From NCBI GenBank assembly GCA_016717225.1, contig JADKGB010000005.1, positions 1-64,000 on the forward strand: a DNA stretch of 64,000 bases, read 5' to 3'. The DNA is from Flavobacteriales bacterium. GTDB taxonomy: Bacteria > Bacteroidota > Bacteroidia > Flavobacteriales_F > PHOS-HE28. The position numbers and the translations under genes were made by a program. The notes under the pieces are model-generated. The model was not told where the DNA came from. It saw nothing but the letters and a program-made list of their open reading frames with translations, and did not search any database. Below, piece by piece: positions 47,864 through 57,000 of this stretch; positions within the stretch are counted from its first letter, which is position 1; each line of letters starts with the position of its first letter.

Positions 47864-49129
47864 TCAGATCGCCCCCACCCCCAGCATCAACGCCGGCTCT
47901 TCCAGCATCTGCTTGAAGGTATTCAGGAAAGTCGCGCCGGTAGCACCATCCACTACGCGGTGATCGCAGCTCAGCGTCACCTTCATGGTATGGCCAGCAA
48001 CCACTTGCCCGTTCTTCACAACGGGCTTTTCCATGATCCCGCCAATGGCGAGGATGCACGCATCGGGCGGGTTGATGATGGCGGTGAACTCCTCGATACC
48101 GAACATGCCGAGGTTGGAAATAGTGAAGGTGTTGCCTTCCCACTCGGCGGGCTGCAGCTTCTTCTCCTTGGCCTTCTTCGCGAGGTCGCGCACTTCTGAT
48201 CCGATGGATCGTAGCGTCTTGCTATCCGCGAAGCGAACGACTGGCACGAGCAGTCCATCTTCAACGGCCACGGCCACGCCGATGTGCACGTGTTCGTTGT
48301 AGCGGATGCGGTCGCCGAGCCAGCTGCTGTTGACCTTTGGGTTCTGTTTCAGTGCAACCGCCACGGCTTTGATCACCATGTCGTTGAAAGAGATCTTGTC
48401 CGGCGCGATGCTCGCGTTGATCGCTTCACGCACTTGCATCGAACGAGACATGTCGATCTCCAGCGTGAGATAAAAATGCGGCGCCGTGAACTTGCTTTCG
48501 GCGAGGCGCTTGGCGATGGTTTTGCGCATCTGGCTCACGGCCACTTCGGTGAAGCGCTCCTCCTGTGGACCACTGAAGGCCATGCCACCTTGAGTGAACC
48601 CTTCTACATCACCCTTGGTGATGCGGCCATCAGGACCGCTGCCACGTATGCGACTGATGTCGATGCCTTTCTCTTCGGCGAGGTTCTTCGCGAGCGGACT
48701 TGCTTTTACCCGGCCATTGGAGGTGGAGGCCACCGCAACAGGTGTTGGTTTCGCAATAGACGCTGGTGCGGTTTTCGCTTCGGCAGGTGCAGCAACAGGC
48801 TCAGGCTTCTTCTCTTCGATCTTCAGAGCAGGACCGGCAGCTGGAGCTCCGTCCTTGGCGGCTTCTGCAAGAAGTGCGGTTATGTCCTCACCTTCCTTTC
48901 CAAAGACGGCCAGCAAGGAATCCACCGGCACGGCTTGGCCTTGTTGCACGCCGATATGCAACAGTGTGCCATCGAGATAGCTCTCGAATTCCATGGTGGC
49001 CTTGTCGGTCTCGATCTCAGCGAGGATATCCCCGCTCTTCACCTTGTCGCCGACCTTCTTGTTCCACTTGGCCACCACACCCTCGGTCATGGTGTCGCTC
49101 AACTTGGGCATGCGTACGATCTCGGCCAT
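47864..49129 (-). CDS. pdhC: Pyruvate dehydrogenase E2, dihydrolipoamide acetyltransferase
   Basis: 421 residues. The N-terminal lipoyl domain (1-80) has the lipoylated Lys in ETDKATMEFES; there is one lipoyl domain only. An Ala/Pro-rich linker follows, then the E1/E3-binding domain (VKASPLAKNLAEEKGIDISR) and the catalytic domain from about 195 (RKTIAKRLAESKFTAPHFYL, with the active His and Asp in CDHRVVDGA). It transfers the acetyl group from E1 to CoA. It starts two bases after the pdhA stop. No E1 beta or E3 gene is in the window. Confidence 0.95.
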   Translation of the reverse strand: MAEIVRMPKLSDTMTEGVVAKWNKKVGDKVKSGDILAEIETDKATMEFESYLDGTLLHIGVQQGQAVPVDSLLAVFGKEGEDITALLAEAAKDGAPAAGPALKIEEKKPEPVAAPAEAKTAPASIAKPTPVAVASTSNGRVKASPLAKNLAEEKGIDISRIRGSGPDGRITKGDVEGFTQGGMAFSGPQEERFTEVAVSQMRKTIAKRLAESKFTAPHFYLTLEIDMSRSMQVREAINASIAPDKISFNDMVIKAVAVALKQNPKVNSSWLGDRIRYNEHVHIGVAVAVEDGLLVPVVRFADSKTLRSIGSEVRDLAKKAKEKKLQPAEWEGNTFTISNLGMFGIEEFTAIINPPDACILAIGGIMEKPVVKNGQVVAGHTMKVTLSCDHRVVDGATGATFLNTFKQMLEEPALMLGVGAI

Positions 49130-49131
49130 GT

Positions 49132-50166
49132 TCAGTCCTTGATGTAGGGGTAATCGGGCGTCTTGTACACGTCTGTATAGAGTTCATCAGCAGTGGGCAA
49201 CGGGCTGTTCTCCGCGAATTTCACTGCCTCTTCAACTTCCTTCTTCACCTCATCGTCCCATTTCTCCAACTCGGCCTCGCTGGACCACTTGTTCTTCAGA
49301 ATGATCTGGCGCACGCCTTCGATCGGGTCCTGCTGCTTGTACTCCTCTACCTCTTCCTTGGTGCGGTACTTCTGCGGATCGCTCATGGAGTGACCTCGGT
49401 AACGATAGGTCTTGATCTCCAACAAGTAGGGTCCATTTCCTTCGCGACAATGCGCACAGGCTTTGGCGATGGCGGTATGTACCGCTTCGCAACTCATGCC
49501 ATCAACCGGCTCACCGGGCATGTCGTAACTCTCACCGATCGTGTACAGCTCGCGAACGTTGCTGGTACGTTCCACGCTGGTACCCATGGCGTAGTGGTTG
49601 TTCTCGATGATGAAAACAACCGGCAACTTCCACGTCATCGCCATGTTGAAGGTCTCGTGCAGGATCCCTTGGCGTATGGCACCGTCACCCATGGAGCAAA
49701 GAGTCACGTTGTCGTTGCCTTTGTACTTGTCAGCAAAGGCGATGCCCGCTCCCAATCCGATCTGGCCTCCAACGATGCCGTGGCCACCGAAAAGACCTCG
49801 TTCCTTGTCGAAAAAGTGCATACTGCCTCCTTTGCCTTTGCTGGTGCCGGTTGTGCGGCCGTAGAGTTCGGCCATCACATTTTTGGCCGGTGTGCCAAGC
49901 ACAAGTGGATGTGCATGGTCCCGGTAACCGGTGATCACCTTGTCACCCTTGCGGATAGCAGTGATCATACCCGCCAATATGGCTTCTTGCCCAATGTAGA
50001 GGTGGCAAAACCCACCGAATTTTTGTTGTGTATAAAGCTGACCCGTCTTCTCTTCGAAACGCCGCATCAGCAGCATCTCCTTGAACCAACGCAGATACGT
50101 CTCTTTAGGAAAGCCTCCATTCGAAGAAGGCTTGGATGTTGACGGAGAGGCTGTTTTCGTGCTCAT
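49132..50166 (-). CDS. pdhA: Pyruvate dehydrogenase E1 alpha subunit
   Basis: 344 residues. E1 alpha binds thiamine diphosphate with E1 beta and decarboxylates pyruvate. The TPP motif runs from GDGAIRQG to ENNHYAMGT, and the phosphorylation-loop region RYRGHSMSDPQKYR is well conserved. KFGGFCHLYIGQEA and GKGGSMHFF are typical substrate-side segments. An ORF extends upstream to 50292, but the ATG at 50166 is right by homology and lies 20 bases after a TATCTTTG promoter-like box. E1 beta is not adjacent, which as I recall is common in Flavobacteriia. Confidence 0.95.
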   Translation of the reverse strand: MSTKTASPSTSKPSSNGGFPKETYLRWFKEMLLMRRFEEKTGQLYTQQKFGGFCHLYIGQEAILAGMITAIRKGDKVITGYRDHAHPLVLGTPAKNVMAELYGRTTGTSKGKGGSMHFFDKERGLFGGHGIVGGQIGLGAGIAFADKYKGNDNVTLCSMGDGAIRQGILHETFNMAMTWKLPVVFIIENNHYAMGTSVERTSNVRELYTIGESYDMPGEPVDGMSCEAVHTAIAKACAHCREGNGPYLLEIKTYRYRGHSMSDPQKYRTKEEVEEYKQQDPIEGVRQIILKNKWSSEAELEKWDDEVKKEVEEAVKFAENSPLPTADELYTDVYKTPDYPYIKD

Positions 50167-50185
50167 CAGTGGTATACGATCCGGC

Positions 50186-50193
50186 CAAAGATA
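50186..50193 (-). promoter_or_regulatory. Promoter -7 element for pdhA-pdhC
   Basis: Minus-strand TATCTTTG, an exact match to TAnnTTTG, 20 bases before the pdhA ATG. No clear TTG was seen at the -33 position. Confidence 0.45.
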
Positions 50194-50221
50194 CCTGCCT
50201 GCGGTATCGATCACAGGGCAA

Positions 50222-50725
50222 CTATACGCGCTTCCTTGACTTGCCCGGCAGGTTCTTGCTATCGAACGAAAGTGGAAGTAGAGTGTCCACACTGAACATT
50301 TCGATCACCGGGCCTCGCAGGATCCCCATCAGTAGCCGCATAGGACCTTCCTGTCTGCGCTCCTGCTCCACCAACGCTTGGCGGCAGATACCACAAGGGG
50401 TTACTGGGCGTGTGCCTCGAACTTGGGGTACCACGATCGCCATGCTCTCAACGGTACCCTTGGGCATAACTGACATAGCGGCGTGCAGGGCCGTGCGCTC
50501 GGCACAAATACCTGCGGGGAAACTCGCATTCTCCTGATTGTTGCCGGATACCACCTGTCCTTCCTCCATCCGCAGAGCAGCCCCAACCTTGAACCTGGAG
50601 TACGGAGCATATGCACCTCTTGCCGCGCGGGTAGCGAGTTCCAGCAATTCGCGATCTTCCTTGGGAAGCACTTTCCAATTGGCGTGCTGCAAATAATGCA
50701 GGGCGATCTTGCGGTTGGAGCTCAT
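50222..50725 (-). CDS. cdd: Cytidine deaminase
   Basis: 167 residues. It deaminates cytidine and deoxycytidine for pyrimidine salvage. Zinc site: the catalytic Glu in CAERTALHAA and the two Cys of PCGICRQAL; YAPYSRFKVGAAL and GNNQENASFPAG bind the nucleoside. The reading frame is open to 50797, but the ATG at 50725 (MSSNRKIALHYLQ) gives a normal length and lies 27 bases after a TACCTTCG element. Cdd next to pdhA and near porV is a recurring order in this phylum, as I recall. Confidence 0.94.
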   Translation of the reverse strand: MSSNRKIALHYLQHANWKVLPKEDRELLELATRAARGAYAPYSRFKVGAALRMEEGQVVSGNNQENASFPAGICAERTALHAAMSVMPKGTVESMAIVVPQVRGTRPVTPCGICRQALVEQERRQEGPMRLLMGILRGPVIEMFSVDTLLPLSFDSKNLPGKSRKRV

Positions 50726-50751
50726 GGATCGGGTCCCGGAAAAATGGGATC

Positions 50752-50759
50752 CGAAGGTA
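50752..50759 (-). promoter_or_regulatory. Possible -7 element for cdd
   Basis: Minus-strand TACCTTCG, 27 bases before the cdd ATG; it fits TAnnTTYG. Confidence 0.35.
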
Positions 50760-50801
50760 CCGTTGGCAGTAATGCGGACGATGCAGGCAACGGCCACCGG
50801 T

Positions 50802-50809
50802 TAGATTTG
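50802..50809 (+). promoter_or_regulatory. Promoter -7 element for the VTC/DUF4956 pair
   Basis: TAGATTTG matches TAnnTTTG exactly and lies 20 bases before the VTC-domain gene. It is divergent from the cdd element 43 bases away. Confidence 0.45.
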
Positions 50810-50828
50810 GCGTCCTTGCCAAGGCGAT

Positions 50829-51581
50829 ATGCTCTCTAGCGAAGAACTTCTGCAACGATTCGACCCCATATCCATAGAAGAAATGGATCAGGTGAAATTG
50901 CAGAACCGCATGGACACCAAATACGCGATCGCGGAGAAAGACCTGGCCAACATTCTCAGCGAGCTTCTCCCGGAATACCGCCTTCTGGTGGTCAATGGGG
51001 TTCGAGGTAGTTCATACCGATCGCTCTATTTCGACACGGTGGATCTGAAACACTTCAAAGACCACCATAACGGCCGCACCCTGCGAAGCAAGGTGCGCTT
51101 TCGTGAGTATGTAGGCAGTCCCTTGGTATTCTTGGAAGTAAAACGCAAGACAGGGCGCGGCGGCACGGACAAGGTGCGGAAAAAAGTGGGGGAAATTCCG
51201 GAGGTCCTTGAACCGGAGCAGCAGACCTTCATATCCAAGTCAAGCGGTTGCTGTGAGCCATTGGTTGCCGTGATGTGGAACCATTTCGTGAGGCTGACTT
51301 TTGTTCACCGCACACGCCAGGAGCGACTCACGATAGATCGATGCCTGAAATTCTCTGATCCGAGCGGAGAACGGGACCTGCAAGGGTTGTGCATTGCCGA
51401 GTTGAAAGAAGCACGGGCGGATCGCACATCCCCATTCGCCAAGGTCATGCGTGATCGGGGCATCCGCCCAAGCGGGCTCAGCAAGTATTGCGCAGGCCTG
51501 ATCTTGCTTGGTCGCGCGCCCAAATACAACACGTTCAAAGAAGCCATGCTACGGGTAAACCGCTTGCGATCGGCTGCATAA
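50829..51581 (+). CDS. VTC-domain protein (polyphosphate polymerase-like)
   Basis: 250 residues of the CYTH/triphosphate-tunnel fold. The VTC domain of yeast Vtc4 makes polyphosphate from ATP; bacterial members are of unproven activity. Tunnel residues are evident: KLQNRMDTKYAI, SSYRSLYFDT, LRSKVRFREY, VFLEVKRKTGRG, RLTIDRCLKF and the acidic CIAELKEARAD that would bind metal. There is no membrane segment of its own. The DUF4956 membrane protein follows ten bases later, the usual partner of VTC-domain proteins in bacteria, so the two probably form a membrane complex. Confidence 0.9.
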   Translation: MLSSEELLQRFDPISIEEMDQVKLQNRMDTKYAIAEKDLANILSELLPEYRLLVVNGVRGSSYRSLYFDTVDLKHFKDHHNGRTLRSKVRFREYVGSPLVFLEVKRKTGRGGTDKVRKKVGEIPEVLEPEQQTFISKSSGCCEPLVAVMWNHFVRLTFVHRTRQERLTIDRCLKFSDPSGERDLQGLCIAELKEARADRTSPFAKVMRDRGIRPSGLSKYCAGLILLGRAPKYNTFKEAMLRVNRLRSAA

Positions 51582-51591
51582 TACCAGCACC

Positions 51592-52245
51592 ATGATGAAC
51601 AGGATATTCGGCATGCGCATCTTCCACCCAGACCTATGGGAGTTGCTGTTCAAATTCGGTATCGACGCGATCGTACTGTTCGTTCTGATCCGGGTGATCT
51701 ACTATCCGATCCACCGCAAGAAGGAGAACCTGTTCACCTACTTCGTTTTCAACGTACTGATCTTCTTCCTATGCATACTGATGAACAATGTGAAGCTGAG
51801 CATGGGATTTGGATTTGGGCTTTTCGCCGTATTCAGCATAATCCGTTACCGCACCGAACAATTGAGCGTGAAGGACATGACGTACTTGTTCGCAGTGATC
51901 ACGTTGGCGGTGATAAACGCATTGGTAAGCAAGAAAGTGAGTTTGGTGGAGCTATTGTTCACCAATGCCGTTATCCTCGGAATGGTGTACGTGATGGAAC
52001 ATGTGTGGCTGACGCGACATGAAGCCATGCGATTCGTGATCTACGAAAAGATCGATCTGATCAAACCCGAGAACAAGAGTGCCCTTTTTGCTGATCTCCA
52101 CGCTCGATTGGGGGTCAAGGTGAGCCGTGTGGAATTAGGCAAGATCGACCTGCTACGCGATACAGCCCAGATGCGCGTGTTCTTCTTCGAAGACGAACAG
52201 TCTCTCGGGACCTTCACCGAGATCCCAGCAGACAACGACGACTGA
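51592..52245 (+). CDS. DUF4956 membrane protein
   Basis: 217 residues. About four membrane helices lie in the first 145 residues (FGIDAIVLFVLIRVIYYPI, LFTYFVFNVLIFFLCILM, DMTYLFAVITLAVINALV, LFTNAVILGMVYVME). The conserved loop GFGFGLFAVFSIIRYRTE is the family mark. A cytoplasmic alpha/beta tail of about 70 residues follows (RLGVKVSRVELGKIDLLRDT). The family is of unknown biochemical function and is commonly encoded with a VTC-domain protein, as here; a channel or assembly role for polyphosphate is speculation. Confidence 0.9.
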   Translation: MMNRIFGMRIFHPDLWELLFKFGIDAIVLFVLIRVIYYPIHRKKENLFTYFVFNVLIFFLCILMNNVKLSMGFGFGLFAVFSIIRYRTEQLSVKDMTYLFAVITLAVINALVSKKVSLVELLFTNAVILGMVYVMEHVWLTRHEAMRFVIYEKIDLIKPENKSALFADLHARLGVKVSRVELGKIDLLRDTAQMRVFFFEDEQSLGTFTEIPADNDD

Positions 52246-52725
52246 TCAAGCGCGCTGGATAAGCGCAACCGCGTGAGCACAAACACCTTCTTCACGGCCC
52301 ACGTATCCTAGAGTTTCGCTGGTGGTGGCTTTGATCGATACCGCATCGATATCCAACGCCAATAATGCGGCAATAACCTTTCGCATGGCGGGAATATGCG
52401 GTTTGATCTTCGGGCGCTCCAGCAACAAGGTGCTATCAACATTGCCAACGGTCCACCCTTTCTCCTTCAGAAGCTCTACCACCTGAGCGAGGAGTACCTT
52501 GCTGTCTGCGCCTTTCCAGCGAACATCAGTATCCGGGAAATGATGGCCAATATCATCAAGGCCTGCAGCACCTAAGAGCGCATCGCATATCGCGTGCAAA
52601 AGAACGTCGGCATCACTATGCCCAAGCGCACCTTTCACATGTTCGATCCGGATCCCACCGAGCCACAATTCACGACCCACCACCAGTTGATGCACATCGG
52701 AACCGAAACCTACCCGGAAGGTCAT
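52246..52725 (-). CDS. ispF: 2-C-methyl-D-erythritol 2,4-cyclodiphosphate synthase
   Basis: 159 residues. It cyclises CDP-ME 2-phosphate to MEcPP in the non-mevalonate isoprenoid route. Zinc ligands are in GFGSDVHQL and GHSDADVLLHAI; HHFPDTDVRWKGADS binds the nucleotide; the signature KATTSETLGYVGREEG closes it. Start and porV stop share ATGA (52722-52725), so ispF is translationally coupled to porV although their functions are unrelated. Its stop abuts the convergent DUF4956 gene with no gap. Confidence 0.96.
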   Translation of the reverse strand: MTFRVGFGSDVHQLVVGRELWLGGIRIEHVKGALGHSDADVLLHAICDALLGAAGLDDIGHHFPDTDVRWKGADSKVLLAQVVELLKEKGWTVGNVDSTLLLERPKIKPHIPAMRKVIAALLALDIDAVSIKATTSETLGYVGREEGVCAHAVALIQRA

Positions 52726-53978
52726 TCCGCGTCGGCCTTCTTCTTGGCCTTTCCATCGAAATTGAAGCCCAGCGTGATACGCACAGTGTTGGCCAGTGGG
52801 CTCCTTTGCGTATTGGCGATCAGGTAGCTGAAATCGAGGGAGAAGATGCTGTACTTCACCCCAAGTCCCATGGTGAAATACTTTCGATTACCCTTGGTCG
52901 CATGTTCCCAAAAATAGCCGGTACGGAAAGCGAATTGCTTGGCATACCAATACTCCAGTCCACCAGCGAAATTGATCTCCCGCAATTCTTCTTTCAAGGG
53001 ACTACCTGAGATGATCTTCCCATCTTCATCGAGGTAACCCGGTGCATCACTGAACGAGCCGAAAACACCCGCTGCTATCCCCCGCGTTGGATCGTCACCA
53101 TAGAGTATGGTGTCGCCTGAAGCATTGTAAATGGGCGGAGTAGGCACAAGTAATTTGTTGATATCAGCATTCACGGTGATCGTGTTGTACTCGTCAAGGT
53201 CAACCGTAAGGCATGGGCCCATGCGCAGATTGATGGGAATGAAATCCCTGCGCGCAGCGTCGCTGTAGGACATCTTGGCGCCCACATTGGAAATGTTCGT
53301 ACCGAATGCGAATGTGGCATCCTTACCGGCCAAGGTCATTCCCTTTTTGCGGTAATAGAACGACACGTCAGCAGCAATGGTCTGGCCAGCTTTCGTATTG
53401 GCTCCACTAACATTAAGACCGCCTGTGAGATTGCTGTTAACGTACCGAAGTGCAATGCCTCCAGAGAACTTGTCACTGAATTGTTGGGCAAAAGCCAGGT
53501 CAAGGGCGAATTCCGCTGGCTTGAAGTCACGGATAACGGAGCCGTTCACATCCGTGAACGTGATGCTACCCAAGTTGAAATAGCGCAAAGACATTCCAAC
53601 GGCGCTGCGCTTATTCGCAAGTCGCCTATAACCGGCCAAATATGAAAGTGTCATATCCGGCACCAGGTTCTTCAACCAAGGGGAGACGGATAAACGGAAC
53701 TCGCTTTCATTTTCGGCAAAGGCCAGCTTGCTCGGATTCCAGTGGATGGCATTGGCGTCAGCAGGTAAAGCAACACCGGCATCTCCCATACCACCAGAGC
53801 GAGAATCCGGGCCAATGAGGAGGAAAGGCACAGCGGTAGTGATCGTATTGAGGACCTGGTCACAGGCCTGGCCAGTAAGCTCGTTCAAACAATCCGTACC
53901 AACTTGGGCATGCACGTTTCCGAACAGTGTACTAAAGGCCAACGCTGTGATCGGGAACCGAGGGAACAACTTCATCAA
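52722..53978 (-). CDS. porV: PorV, T9SS outer-membrane shuttle protein
   Basis: 418 residues of a FadL-like 14-stranded beta-barrel. PorV (LptO) receives cargo from the SprA translocon and delivers it to the PorU sortase. A signal peptide (PITALAFSTLFGNVHAQ) is followed by the family-typical FLLIGPDSRSGGMGDAGVAL and AIHWNPSKLAFAENES segments. The C-terminal part ends with barrel strands (FTMGLGVKYSIFSLDFSYLI). A TATATTCG element lies 25 bases before the ATG. It is next to porU, as in F. johnsoniae (porV, porU, gldJ in order). Confidence 0.95.
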   Translation of the reverse strand: MMKLFPRFPITALAFSTLFGNVHAQVGTDCLNELTGQACDQVLNTITTAVPFLLIGPDSRSGGMGDAGVALPADANAIHWNPSKLAFAENESEFRLSVSPWLKNLVPDMTLSYLAGYRRLANKRSAVGMSLRYFNLGSITFTDVNGSVIRDFKPAEFALDLAFAQQFSDKFSGGIALRYVNSNLTGGLNVSGANTKAGQTIAADVSFYYRKKGMTLAGKDATFAFGTNISNVGAKMSYSDAARRDFIPINLRMGPCLTVDLDEYNTITVNADINKLLVPTPPIYNASGDTILYGDDPTRGIAAGVFGSFSDAPGYLDEDGKIISGSPLKEELREINFAGGLEYWYAKQFAFRTGYFWEHATKGNRKYFTMGLGVKYSIFSLDFSYLIANTQRSPLANTVRITLGFNFDGKAKKKADAE

Positions 53979-54002
53979 AATAGGTCTTTCAAAAAAGGAT
54001 GG

Positions 54003-54010
54003 CGAATATA
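54003..54010 (-). promoter_or_regulatory. Possible -7 element for porV-ispF
   Basis: Minus-strand TATATTCG, 25 bases before the porV ATG. It fits TAnnTTYG. Confidence 0.35.
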
Positions 54011-54039
54011 CGCTTGGTCGTGGCCGATTATTGCCCAGA

Positions 54040-57000
54040 TCAGCGCAGGATCACAAGCTTTTCTACTTTATCGGCCGCCTCGCCCTCGTCGTTGGCCACA
54101 CTAAGGCGGTAGACGTATACACCTCGGCCCAATTTGTCCCCTTGGTCATCAAGGCCATCCCATGCAAGAGGTTCGGAACGATACCCATCACAAGCCAGTT
54201 GGCGGCTCAACGTCTTCACCAAACGACCTGCAACAGTGAAAACCTGCACTTGCACATCCAAGTTGGAACATGGCCGGTTATGTTCGAAAAAGAACTGTGT
54301 GTTGGTTGTGAACGGGTTCGGATAATTCAACACATGGGCAAGCGCCAACTCAGCACTCGGCGCTACAACGAACTCAAGGCTCTTGAGGCTACTGTTGTTG
54401 AATACATCCCATGCCTTCAGGTCGAGAGTATGTCCCCCCTCAGAAAGGTCCGACAGGCGATAGCGCACTTTACCGCTTTTGTAGGTATCCAGATCAGACT
54501 CGTACACGTCGTTCAATACAATGGCATTCTCGCTGTTGGCATCGATAACCGCGGTCAAGTCATGACCAATGCTATTACCCAGGGTGTTTATGCCATTGTC
54601 ATCGAACAGCTTGGCATAGAGCAAGGGATCTTCGTTCGTTATCCCACCAGGCACAAAGCGCTCATCGTTCATATACAAGTCGATACGAGGCCCCTGCTCA
54701 TCTGGCAACGCGTTCGGGTCCGTACCACCCACCAGAGTTCCAGTGGAAAACCCGCAGGCGTTCCTCTGCGCATCCTCGGCGTAAATGCTTATGCGCCCGG
54801 ATCCCACTTGATAGTTGATATCCTTCGGCACCACGAATGTGAAACTGAACGATCCATTCTGCACCGTGACCTTTCCCCGGTAAATGATGTTCTTGCGCAG
54901 ATTGAACGGATACGGGTTACCACCATCGTTCGCCAACGTGTTCGCGGTAACGCTCTTATCAAATACCGTTGGAACGACCACCCCATTGAAATCAGCCAGC
55001 AGGGTGCCTGAAGTATCGGTCACTTCGCCACTGATACGAACGACCGCCAAAGCTTTCAGCGTATCGATCGCGTTGCCAAGAGTATCCGTGACCGACGTAA
55101 TGCGGGCCTCATTACGCGCGGTGGCCAGTTGCACAGAAGGGTCACCGAGCAAACAAAAATTCCTGTAGTTGCTGTCGCTGCCCGAAACCGCAACTTTCGT
55201 ATGCCGGTAAATGTCGCCGAGGCGGGTAGCGTGCCCTAGTTCATCAGCGGGTTCGAACACGAAGTCGTAGAATTTGGACGCCAGGAACTGGTTCGCCCCG
55301 CTGTAGGCTATTCGCGTTGTGGTCATTAGGCCAATGCCACCACCATTGGGATTGAGCAACACGTTTTCGCCAGCTGATGTGCGAGCGGGATCGTCCCATC
55401 GGGTGAACTCACATGTTGCGGTCATGAACAACGGAAGGCGCTCCAAATTGGTCCAACCCAAAATGGTCTGGTTGTCCAGAAAACGCTCATGCGCCCATCC
55501 AACTTCACCACCATGGCCAACATAATTCACCAATAACGCTCCTTTCTGCACGCGGTCCTGCAGCGCTGCTTGGGCTTCAGGGTAGCGTTGGCCGCCAGGG
55601 GTGGATACCTGAACGTACGCATCCATATAAATTTTACTGATGTTCAAACAGGGAGCTTCCAGGAGCACCTGGTTTGCCAAGGCATCGCTGTTGATCATAT
55701 GGAAGGTTTCGGTAGGAGGGCCGTCACCGGTCATATCATCACTGGCAAATAGGACCAAATTGCGCCAGTCGCTCGCGCCACCATCGGAACCACTGGTGCA
55801 CGATGAGGAAGAGACCCCTTGTCCAAGAACTGGCTGATCATAGGCCAATAGCTTGGTTACCATATCTCGCGCTTGCACTACATCGCTTACGGGCAATCGA
55901 CCTACACCAATGTCCAAAATGTCCCCATTGGCCTCCCCTTCGTTATCATCAAGTAGGCCGAAATAATCATCGGTGGTGAAACAGGCTGAAGGAAGCCATG
56001 AGTTGAAGGACTGGAAGGACGGAATAAGGTTTTGGTTCGCACCGGACGTGCTTATGTTATTGTAGGAGCCATCACCAAAGAGCAACAAATAACGAGGCAA
56101 TAGGGCGTCATCCGTACCGGCACGATCATACAACATACGCATGTATCGCTTGATCGCAGTGGCGTCACGTTGGCCGGAAGAAAATTCGTTGAAAACCTGC
56201 TGAGGGCTGACCATCACCACAGAAAGACCTTCCGATGAACGACGTTCGGCCAAGCGCTGAGCTTCGCTTTGGTACTCAACTGGGCAAATGATCACCAGGT
56301 CCGCAGGCAGAGCAGTGGCGTGCAGGTTCTGGTTAGCGACACTTCCAACAGGTACAGGTTGCAAATAGCCGCTGTTCTTGAAAGCGATGAACTCACGCAA
56401 AGCATCCGTCGGCAGTCTGAAAGTCTTGGTAGCGCCGCCATCGGTATACTCCACATTCCCTGCGGTTGTGGGATCGGTGATATCCCAAATGCGGTGGATC
56501 GATGAGGATTGGCCGATCGAAAACTCACTCACCCGACCTGGTCCTACCGTATTCGGCTCACGAAAACCCAGCTGATCGCCGGTCATATTGAGATCACGGC
56601 GTGCGTTCACCTCCAGATAATTCATCCATCCAACAGAACTGATGGGATTGTTCTTATTGAAAGTCACGCTTATAGGTAGTGTTCCGCCTCCGTAAGTCGT
56701 GCAGAAAACGCGCTTCGAGGAATCCGCGTATTGGCCAGAGTAACTGCCACTGACACCACTATCGTTGAAGTCGAATTGGTCGTTCCCCACCGTCAAGACC
56801 CATTGACTGGAGGTTCCGGAACCAACCGTACGGCTTAACACGTCCACCTCCAAACACAAGGGCTCAGAAGGGCGCAAAAAAGGCAAACTGAAGCTGTAGT
56901 TGTAAGTGGTCGTAAGGTCGTAGGTCTCACCATACCAAGTGCGCCCGCTTTTCAAATGGTTGACAAGGTCCCGGTCGATCACCTGACGATCCGTAAAAGC

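Noticed and set aside
48766..50142. Plus-strand frame of 458 codons
   Set aside because: Shadow of the pyruvate dehydrogenase genes; the sense strand has all catalytic motifs.
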